NCBI GenBank assembly: GCA_900757905.1
Contig: CAAEPN010000187.1
Coordinates: forward strand, 1 to 7,122
Direction: 5' to 3'
Source of the DNA: Clostridia bacterium
GTDB taxonomy: Bacteria > Bacillota > Clostridia > Oscillospirales > CAG-382
DNA length: 7,122 bases
Numbering within the stretch: position 1 is the stretch's first letter; every line of letters starts with the position of its first letter. Below are positions 1 to 5,333 of the stretch, piece by piece. The notes below the pieces were generated by a model. The model was given only the letters and a program-made list of their open reading frames with translations. It had not been told where the DNA came from and ran no database searches. The position numbers and the translations under genes were made by a program.

Positions 1-103
1 AAAGATCTCCCGTCCGCACGCTTGGAGCGGCTTCGGTAAGGGCGATGATTCGACCTCGACCGATTACAGAGCCTGCGAGCATTACGGCCCGTTGTACAAA
101 TAA
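1..103 (+). CDS. fucI: L-fucose isomerase, C-terminal end only (5' part lies outside the window)
   Basis: The reading frame is open from base 2 and ends in a tandem stop (TAA TAA, 101-106), giving the last 33 residues of a protein. The tail contains RPHAWSGFGKGDD followed by DYRACEHYGPLYK. From memory this closely resembles the C-terminus of E. coli-type L-fucose isomerase, which has a similar AW...G.D...DYRAC.NYGPLYK ending. FucI is a cytoplasmic, Mn2+-dependent ketol isomerase that converts L-fucose to L-fuculose (also D-arabinose to D-ribulose) in fucose catabolism. The full family protein is about 590 residues, so roughly 95% of it lies upstream of the window. The catalytic residues cannot be inspected here. 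A hairpin and a terminator follow directly, so this is the last gene of its transcription unit. The call rests on a short conserved tail only. Confidence 0.8.
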   Translation, partial: KISRPHAWSGFGKGDDSTSTDYRACEHYGPLYK

Positions 104-106
104 TAA

Positions 107-122
107 GTTCAGCTGACTGAAC
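107..122 (+). other. Small perfect hairpin just after the fucI stop codon
   Basis: GTTCAG (107-112) and CTGAAC (117-122) are perfect inverted repeats around the 4-base loop CTGA. The hairpin begins one base after the tandem stop and lies 6 bases before the larger terminator stem. It has no T-run of its own, so it is not a terminator by itself. It could protect the mRNA 3' end or be chance. Confidence 0.4.
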
Positions 123-128
123 AGATAC

Positions 129-164
129 AAAGCCGCGCGGCGCAAAAATACGCCGTGCGGCTTT
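129..164. terminator. GC-rich stem-loop terminator after fucI
   Basis: The arms AAAGCCGCGCGGCG (129-142) and CGCCGTGCGGCTTT (151-164) pair over 14 positions, with one G-T wobble, around an 8-base loop (CAAAAATA). The stem is very stable. The T-tract on the plus strand is only the TTT that ends the stem, followed by ACTATT, so the U-run is weak for an intrinsic terminator. The position directly after a gene and before a new promoter supports a terminator role. The flanking A and T bases make it symmetrical, but no minus-strand gene runs into it within the window. Confidence 0.75.
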
Positions 165-244
165 ACTATTGCGCTCTAAGATCCCGTTATAGAGAAAAAA
201 TATCGCAAAATTCCGTTTTGGGGCGTTTTTCTTGCAAAAAAGGC

Positions 245-273
245 TTGAAAATAAAAGAGATATGTTGTATAAT
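245..273 (+). promoter_or_regulatory. Sigma-A-type promoter for the DUF1015-valS unit
   Basis: TTGAAA (245-250) and TATAAT (268-273) are separated by exactly 17 bases, close to the housekeeping consensus. The surroundings are AT-rich, with a T-run right after the -10 box. Transcription should start near base 280, giving a leader of about 50 bases before the DUF1015 start at 331. That leader is too short to hold a T-box or other large riboswitch. No operator-like repeat is obvious around it. Confidence 0.82.
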
Positions 274-330
274 ATTTTTTGTATCATAAATTTTACAGAA
301 TTGCACATTTCTACCTAAGGAGAATCACCT

Positions 331-1629
331 ATGGCAACAGTAAAGGTCTTTCCGGCGCTCCGTTTCACGGACAAGGCCGGCGACATCGCCAAAAACGTCT
401 GCCCGCCTTACGACATCGTATCCCCTGTCGAGCGCGAAGAATATATCAAGGAAAGCGAAAACAACATTATCCGCTTAGAGCTTCCGGTCGGCGAAAACGC
501 CTATGCGAACGCGGCGGCGCTTTACAAAAAAATGCGTCGGGACGGCGTGCTTGCCTGCGACAATACGCCCGGCTTTTATGTATATGAAGAAGAATTTTCC
601 GCCTACGGCAAAACCTACCGCATTAAAGGAATCTTCGCGCGCGTCAAACTGTGCGAATTTTCCGAAAACGTGGTTCTTCCGCATGAGGAAACCCTCTCGA
701 AGGCCAAAGCCGACCGCTTCAATCTCATGAGCGCGACATACTGCAATTTCAGTCCGATCTACTCAATGTATACCGACGAATCGCACGAAATTTCCGGAAA
801 GATCGCTGAACTTACCGCAGGCACGCCGGAAATCGAATTTACCGCGCCGGACGGCGTTATCCAGCGTCTGTGGAAGCTCGAAAAAAGCGCCGATACCGAC
901 AAGATCGAAAAGGCTTTCGAGAAAAAGCAGTTATTCATTGCCGACGGTCATCACCGCTATGAGACGGCGTTGAATTTCAAAAAGAAGCTGGTCGAGGACG
1001 GCATTATCAAGGATAACGAGCATCCGGGCAATTATGTTATGATGATGCTTATCGACATGGAAAATCCGGGACTTGTGGTCTTTCCGACGCACCGGTTGGT
1101 CCGCGGGCTTGAAAAGTTTGATTTAGCGGCGACGCGGGAAAAGATCCGCGAATATTTTGACGTCTGCGAAATCGAAAAGGCCGAAATTGACGCGGCTCTT
1201 GCCAAAAATGCCGCAAAAAAGGCGTATGTGCTGTGTGCCGGTTCGGACAAATTTTACTTACTTGTCTTGAAGGACACCGAAAAGACGCGCGCGGCGCTCG
1301 ATTCGCTCAACCCCGGTAAGTCCGGCGCATACAAGAATTTAGACGTGACCGTACTGCATTCGCTCATTCTCAAAAAGCTGTTCGGCATCGACAAGGAAAA
1401 CATGGCGCGTCAGATCAATCTTGCCTACACGCGCGACAAGGATGAAGCGATCCGTCTTGCCGGAACCGGCGACTGCAACTGTGCGTTTCTCATCAATCCG
1501 ACAGCCGTTTCCGAAATCAAGGATGTGGCGCTGGCCGGAGAAAAAATGCCGCAGAAATCCACCTATTTTTATCCCAAGCTCATTACCGGACTTGTCATGA
1601 ACGAGCTTGTGCCGGTCGAAGATATATAA
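331..1629 (+). CDS. DUF1015 family protein (function unsettled)
   Basis: This 432-residue protein carries the marks of the DUF1015 (PF06245-type) family along its full length: CPPYDIV near residues 24-30, LPHEET at 116-121, NFSPIYSMY at 139-147, ADGHHRYETAL at 204-214, GLVVFPTHR at 247-255, and the C-terminal MPQKSTYFYPKLITGLVM at 406-423. The length is normal for the family. No signal peptide or membrane segment is visible, so it is probably cytoplasmic. The start is fixed by AAGGAG (317-322), 8 bases ahead of ATG. The biochemical role is not established to my knowledge. From memory, relatives in Clostridia and Thermotogae often sit beside serA/serC, which hints at serine metabolism. The DGHHR motif recalls the motif of ParB/sulfiredoxin-fold enzymes such as SerK-type free serine kinases, but that is inference. 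Here it lies beside valS, not ser genes, and is probably co-transcribed with it. Confidence 0.9.
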   Translation: MATVKVFPALRFTDKAGDIAKNVCPPYDIVSPVEREEYIKESENNIIRLELPVGENAYANAAALYKKMRRDGVLACDNTPGFYVYEEEFSAYGKTYRIKGIFARVKLCEFSENVVLPHEETLSKAKADRFNLMSATYCNFSPIYSMYTDESHEISGKIAELTAGTPEIEFTAPDGVIQRLWKLEKSADTDKIEKAFEKKQLFIADGHHRYETALNFKKKLVEDGIIKDNEHPGNYVMMMLIDMENPGLVVFPTHRLVRGLEKFDLAATREKIREYFDVCEIEKAEIDAALAKNAAKKAYVLCAGSDKFYLLVLKDTEKTRAALDSLNPGKSGAYKNLDVTVLHSLILKKLFGIDKENMARQINLAYTRDKDEAIRLAGTGDCNCAFLINPTAVSEIKDVALAGEKMPQKSTYFYPKLITGLVMNELVPVEDI

Positions 1630-1685
1630 ACGTGTCGCAAAACTGCGTTTTACAACAAGGAAAACATATTTTCTCTATATTCACG

Positions 1686-1694
1686 AAAGAAGGG
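1686..1694 (+). promoter_or_regulatory. Ribosome binding site that sets the valS start
   Basis: AAAGAAGGG ends 5 bases before ATG at 1700. The same frame is open back to an upstream ATG at 1607, which lies inside the end of the DUF1015 gene. The residues it would add (basic and aromatic, unlike any ValS N-terminus) are non-coding leader. The sequence from 1700 begins with MPKELEKSYNPAAIE, a normal ValS start. Confidence 0.75.
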
Positions 1695-1699
1695 ACATC

Positions 1700-4318
1700 A
1701 TGCCGAAGGAACTCGAAAAAAGCTACAATCCGGCAGCTATCGAAGACGATATTTACAAGATGTGGAACGATGGCGGCTATTTCACGCCGTCGCCCGAAAA
1801 CAAAAAACCGCCGTATACCATTGTTATTCCGCCGCCCAACGTCACGGGACAATTACACATGGGTCACGCGCTCGATGAGACCTTACAGGACATTCTCATT
1901 CGCTACAAGCGCATGAGCGGCTACAACGCCTTATGGGTTCCCGGCACAGATCACGCCGGTATCGCTACGCAGATCAAGGTGGAGGAAAACTTACGCGTCA
2001 ACGAAAACTTGACGCGCTATGACCTCGGCCGCGAAAAGTTCTTAGAGCGCGTCTGGGATTGGAAAAACAAGTACGGTTCACGCATTATCAATCAGTTGAA
2101 AAAGCTCGGCTGCTCCTGCGATTGGACGCGCGAGCGCTTCACCATGGACGAGGGCTGCTCGAAAGCCGTGCGCGAGGTCTTTGTTTCGCTCTACGAAAAA
2201 GGCCTTATCTACCGCGGTCACCGCATTGCCAACTGGTGTCCTCACTGCAAGACGGCGCTTTCCGACGCCGAGGTCGATAATCCCGAAACGCCCGGCTCGT
2301 ATTGGCACATCAAATACTTCGTCAAGGACAGCGACGAATATGTAATCGTTGCGACCACCCGTCCCGAAACGCTGTTCGGCGATACGGCGGTAGCAGTCAA
2401 CCCGGCAGACGAACGTTATGCGCACCTTGTCGGCAAAAAAGTGGTCGTTCCGTTTGTAGACCGCGAAATTCCGGTCATTACCGACGAATACGCCGATATG
2501 GAAAAAGGTACCGGCTGTGTGAAGATCACGCCGGCGCACGACCCGAACGACTTTTTGGTCGGCGAACGGCATGATTTGGAGCAGATCAACGTCATGAACG
2601 ATGACGCCACCCTGAACGAGGTCTGCGGCAAATTCGCCGGCATGGACAGATATGAAGCACGCGACGCGGTCGTAAAGGAACTCGAGGAAATGGGCGCGCT
2701 TGTCAAGGTCGAACCGACCACGCACAATGTTGGCGTCTGCTATCGCTGCGGAACGACGGTCGAACCGCTCATCTCCGACCAATGGTTCGTGAAAATGGGC
2801 CCGCTTGCCGGTCCTGCTATTGAAGCCGTCCGCAACGGCACGATTCGTTTTGTTCCGGAAAACCAATCCAAAAAATATTTCAACTGGATGGAAAACATCC
2901 ACGACTGGTGCATTTCCCGTCAGCTTTGGTGGGGTCACCGCATTCCGGCGTTCTATTGCGACGCCTGCGGCGAGACCGTCGTGTCCAAGACCGACGTTAC
3001 GGTCTGCCCGAAGTGCGGTGCGCCCATGCGTCAGGACGAAGATGTGCTCGACACATGGTTCTCGTCGGCGCTTTGGCCGTTCTCCACGCTCGGCTGGCCG
3101 GAAAAGACCAAGGATTTAGAATACTATTATCCGACCTCTACCCTTGTTACCGGATATGACATCATCACGTTCTGGGTATCGCGCATGATTTTCTCCGGTC
3201 TTGAGCATACTGGTAAAGCGCCGTTCAACACGGTTCTTATTCACGGGCTTGTGCGCGACGAGCAGGGCCGCAAGATGTCCAAGTCCCTCGGCAACGGCGT
3301 CGATCCGCTCGAAGTCATCGCCAAATACGGCGCAGACGCATTGCGCTTCACGCTTGTCACCGGCAATTCGCCCGGAAACGATATGCGCTACTCCGACAAA
3401 AAAGTCGAGGCCTCCGGCAACTTTGCCAATAAGATCTGGAATGCTTCGCGCTTCATGCTCATGAACCTCGACGACGACACAAAGCCCGTCATTCCCGAAA
3501 AACTCGGCCTTGAGGATAAATGGATTCTCTCCAAATTCAACACGACGGTGGCAGAAGTCACGGCCAACCTCGACAAGTTCGAGCTCGGCGTTGCTTCGGC
3601 AAAGCTATATGAGTTTGTTTGGGACGTGCTGTGCGACTGGTATATCGAGCTTGTCAAGCCGCGCTTGTTCGAAAAGGACACCGAATCCTGCAAAAACGCG
3701 CAAAGCGTTCTGCTTTACGTTCTCAGCGGCACGCTGAAATTACTGCATCCGTTCATGCCGTTCATCACCGAAAGCATTTGGTCGCACCTCGGCTTTGACG
3801 CACCGCTTATCGTTGCCGAATGGCCGGAATACGACGAAAAATTAAACTTCACCGCCGAATGCGACGCCATGGAGCGCGTGATAAGCGCTATCCGCGCTAT
3901 CCGCAACGTGCGCGCACAGATGAACGTACCGCCGTCCAAGAAAGCAAAGCTGTATGTGGTCTCCGACTACGCCGACAGCTTCAATGCCGATACGGCCGTG
4001 TTCTTCACAAAGCTCGCTTCGGCAAGCGAAGTGGTGCTTGTGGATTCCTACGACGCTGACGGCAGCGTAAGCATCGTTTCCGAGGGCGCGAAAATGTACA
4101 TTCCCATGGCGGAGATCGTTGACCTCGAAAAGGAACGCGCACGTCTCGAAAAGGAAAAGGAGAATGCCAAAAAGGAGATCGCGCGCGTCAACGGCAAGCT
4201 TTCCAATGCGTCGTTTACCGATAAAGCGCCGGCCGCCGTGGTCGAAGCAGAGCGTGCAAAGCTCGTCAAGTACACCGAGCTTCTCGAAAATGTAAAAGAA
4301 ATGTTAGCCAAACTTTAA
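1700..4318 (+). CDS. valS: Valyl-tRNA synthetase
   Basis: This 872-residue class Ia synthetase activates valine with ATP and charges tRNA-Val in the cytoplasm. Its length is normal (about 880). The catalytic domain has the HIGH motif as HMGH (53-56, in PPPNVTGQLHMGH) and KMSKS at 526-530. The inserted editing (CP1) domain, which clears Thr-tRNA-Val, shows ATTRPETLFGDTAV (218-231) and GTGCVKITPAHDPNDF (270-285). Cys pairs at 180/183, 347/350, 420/423 and 437/440 are probable zinc sites. The anticodon-binding domain starts around NKIWNASRF (577-585). The last ~65 residues form the Lys/Glu-rich coiled-coil arm typical of ValS. The gene follows DUF1015 by 70 bases with no terminator or clear promoter between, so read-through from the promoter at 245-273 is likely. 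No T-box precedes it. No frameshift or missing key motif was seen. Confidence 0.98.
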   Translation: MPKELEKSYNPAAIEDDIYKMWNDGGYFTPSPENKKPPYTIVIPPPNVTGQLHMGHALDETLQDILIRYKRMSGYNALWVPGTDHAGIATQIKVEENLRVNENLTRYDLGREKFLERVWDWKNKYGSRIINQLKKLGCSCDWTRERFTMDEGCSKAVREVFVSLYEKGLIYRGHRIANWCPHCKTALSDAEVDNPETPGSYWHIKYFVKDSDEYVIVATTRPETLFGDTAVAVNPADERYAHLVGKKVVVPFVDREIPVITDEYADMEKGTGCVKITPAHDPNDFLVGERHDLEQINVMNDDATLNEVCGKFAGMDRYEARDAVVKELEEMGALVKVEPTTHNVGVCYRCGTTVEPLISDQWFVKMGPLAGPAIEAVRNGTIRFVPENQSKKYFNWMENIHDWCISRQLWWGHRIPAFYCDACGETVVSKTDVTVCPKCGAPMRQDEDVLDTWFSSALWPFSTLGWPEKTKDLEYYYPTSTLVTGYDIITFWVSRMIFSGLEHTGKAPFNTVLIHGLVRDEQGRKMSKSLGNGVDPLEVIAKYGADALRFTLVTGNSPGNDMRYSDKKVEASGNFANKIWNASRFMLMNLDDDTKPVIPEKLGLEDKWILSKFNTTVAEVTANLDKFELGVASAKLYEFVWDVLCDWYIELVKPRLFEKDTESCKNAQSVLLYVLSGTLKLLHPFMPFITESIWSHLGFDAPLIVAEWPEYDEKLNFTAECDAMERVISAIRAIRNVRAQMNVPPSKKAKLYVVSDYADSFNADTAVFFTKLASASEVVLVDSYDADGSVSIVSEGAKMYIPMAEIVDLEKERARLEKEKENAKKEIARVNGKLSNASFTDKAPAAVVEAERAKLVKYTELLENVKEMLAKL

Positions 4319-4336
4319 AAGCAGTCGTAAAACAAG

Positions 4337-4381
4337 AAAAAGCAGACATTCCGAAGAAACATTTCGGATGTCTGCTTTTTT
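4337..4381. terminator. Bidirectional terminator between convergent valS and the DeoR gene
   Basis: AAAAAGCAGACAT (4337-4349) pairs with ATGTCTGCTTTTT (4368-4380). CCGAA (4351-4355) pairs with TTCGG (4363-4367). The loop is GAAACAT and the T at 4350 is bulged. The plus strand continues into a T-rich tail (TTTTTTGTTTTTA). The A-rich left flank gives a U-run on the minus strand as well. It begins 19 bases after the valS stop and 28 bases beyond the regulator's stop, so it should end both transcripts. Confidence 0.92.
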
Positions 4382-4408
4382 GTTTTTATAAAACATTTTT
4401 GTGAACGT

Positions 4409-5164
4409 CTATTCCGCCAAAATCGTCTTTGCGTGTGACTTGGGCGGAAAGCCAGGGTAGAGCGGTTTTGTCGTGATAATGGCTTCCAGATCGCGGATGT
4501 TGCAGCAGTGGTGAAATTTGCGTATTCCTAACTTTTCGCTGGAGCATAACAGAATTTTGTGATTCGACTGCCGCATCATGGCGCGCCGTATTTCATTTTC
4601 CTCGACGCTGACATCGGTGGCGTTTCCCTTGTCATCAAAAGCCGCGCACGAAATAAAGCAATAGTTGGCATAGTAATTGGAAATGGTGTGAAAGGCCTCT
4701 TCGCCGTAAAACGCACGCGCCGAGCGCTGAAGCGTGCCGCCTGTGCAAATGACGCGAAAACCGTAATCCATGGCGCGGTTGAGCGTTTCAAGGCCATTGG
4801 TAATGATGATGAGATCGCGGAAAGGATCCAAATAAGGCAATATAAAGGAAGCGGACGACGAAGAATCGAGATAGATGAGGTCTTGCTCATGCAAAAGGCT
4901 TGCCGCCTTACGGCCGATGCGGTCCTTTTCTTCGGTAAAGGTAAGCTCCCGCATGATATACGGAACCTTCAAAAGCGAAACGCCGTTGGCTTCGACACGC
5001 GCGCCGCCATGAAAACGCTTTAACAGGTGCTGATTCTCCAAATGCTCAAGGTCTCGCCGGATGGAAGACTCACTTGTGTAAAGAATCTGTGATAATTCTT
5101 TTACAGTTATTTGCCTTTTTTCATAAATTATCCGGAGAATATCTTTTTCTCTTTCCGTGCTCAT
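4409..5164 (-). CDS. DeoR-family transcriptional regulator
   Basis: This 251-residue protein has the two-domain DeoR plan. The N-terminal winged helix (residues ~3-57) contains ITVKELSQIL, SESSIRRDLEHLE and the family signature LLKRFHGGA. The C-terminal sugar-phosphate sensing domain shows IGRKAASLL (83-91), IYLDSSSSASF (97-107), TNGLETLNRA (122-131), TGGTLQ (141-146) and the DVSVEENEIRRAMM segment (184-197). Such proteins usually repress carbohydrate genes and are released by a phosphorylated sugar. The length is typical. I start it at the ATG on 5164-5162, because the next ATG upstream (5227-5225) has no ribosome binding site and would add 21 polar residues before the usual N-terminus. It is convergent with valS and divergent from the exported-protein gene, so autoregulation and control of that neighbour are plausible. 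The effector is unknown. A fucose-pathway regulator is possible but unsupported beyond proximity to fucI. Confidence 0.93.
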   Translation of the reverse strand: MSTEREKDILRIIYEKRQITVKELSQILYTSESSIRRDLEHLENQHLLKRFHGGARVEANGVSLLKVPYIMRELTFTEEKDRIGRKAASLLHEQDLIYLDSSSSASFILPYLDPFRDLIIITNGLETLNRAMDYGFRVICTGGTLQRSARAFYGEEAFHTISNYYANYCFISCAAFDDKGNATDVSVEENEIRRAMMRQSNHKILLCSSEKLGIRKFHHCCNIRDLEAIITTKPLYPGFPPKSHAKTILAE

Positions 5165-5171
5165 TTCAGGC

Positions 5172-5182
5172 TCACTTCCTTT
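5172..5182 (-). promoter_or_regulatory. Ribosome binding site that sets the regulator start
   Basis: Read on the minus strand this is AAAGGAAGTGA. The AAGGAAG core ends 10 bases before the ATG at 5164, slightly long spacing but acceptable. The alternative start at 5227 is preceded only by AT-rich sequence with no purine-rich core. Confidence 0.65.
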
Positions 5183-5228
5183 GAAACTTCCATTTTTTTG
5201 CTCATATGCGCGCAATTGGCTGCGCATG

Positions 5229-5257
5229 TTGATTTATTTTAGATCTTATGTTATATT
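5229..5257 (+). promoter_or_regulatory. Probable extended -10 promoter for the exported-protein gene
   Basis: TTGATT (5229-5234) and TATATT (5252-5257) are 17 bases apart, and TGT lies directly before the -10 box, making an extended -10 element. Transcription would start near 5264 and leave a leader of about 70 bases before the start at 5334. The -10 box overlaps the -10 box of the opposing promoter (5255-5260), so the two should compete for polymerase. An alternative TATAAT at 5257-5262 lacks a -35 box at proper spacing. Confidence 0.6.
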
Positions 5258-5283
5258 ATAATACAGAAAAAACAGTTTGTCAA
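5255..5283 (-). promoter_or_regulatory. Perfect consensus promoter for the DeoR-family gene
   Basis: On the minus strand, TTGACA (5283-5278) and TATAAT (5260-5255) are 17 bases apart, an exact sigma-A consensus. Transcription would start near 5248, giving a leader of about 85 bases before the ATG at 5164. Its -35 box overlaps the left arm of an inverted repeat (5269-5302). That fits repression by a bound regulator, since such a strong promoter would otherwise be highly active. Confidence 0.85.
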
Positions 5284-5302
5284 CCGCACAGGCAAACGTT
5301 TT
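5269..5302. promoter_or_regulatory. Inverted repeat, candidate operator in the divergent region
   Basis: AAAACAGTTTG (5269-5279) is matched by CAAACGTTTT (5293-5302), whose complement is AAAACGTTTG. The arms agree over 10 positions with one extra A, around a 13-base spacer. The left arm covers the start of the regulator's -35 box, and the whole repeat lies just downstream of the expected start of the exported-protein transcript. The right arm also holds the palindrome AAACGTTT, reminiscent of LacI/CcpA-type half-sites. It could be a repressor site or a hairpin in the mRNA leader. Binding is unproven. Confidence 0.45.
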
Positions 5303-5333
5303 AAAAAAATATTTCTACAAAGGAGAGTCCCTT

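Noticed and set aside
1628..1650. Weak inverted repeat AAACG...CGTTT after the DUF1015 stop
   Set aside because: Only 5 base pairs with a 13-base loop and no adequate T-run, so it is not a credible terminator.
1649..1681. Possible internal promoter before valS (TTTACA at 1649-1654, TATATT at 1676-1681)
   Set aside because: The spacing is 21 bases, too long for a good sigma-A promoter, and no better pair was found in the gap.
1607..1699. N-terminal extension of valS to the ATG at 1607
   Set aside because: It would overlap the DUF1015 gene and add 31 residues not seen in ValS proteins. The ATG at 1700 has a ribosome binding site and a normal ValS N-terminus.
2078..2938. 286-codon open frame on the minus strand
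   Set aside because: It lies wholly antisense to the catalytic and editing domains of valS. Codon bias of the real gene keeps the opposite frame open. It has no recognisable domain and no promoter of its own was seen.
4559..5023. 154-codon open frame on the plus strand
   Set aside because: It is antisense to the DeoR-family gene, whose domain motifs are intact on the minus strand. No ribosome binding site or family likeness was seen.
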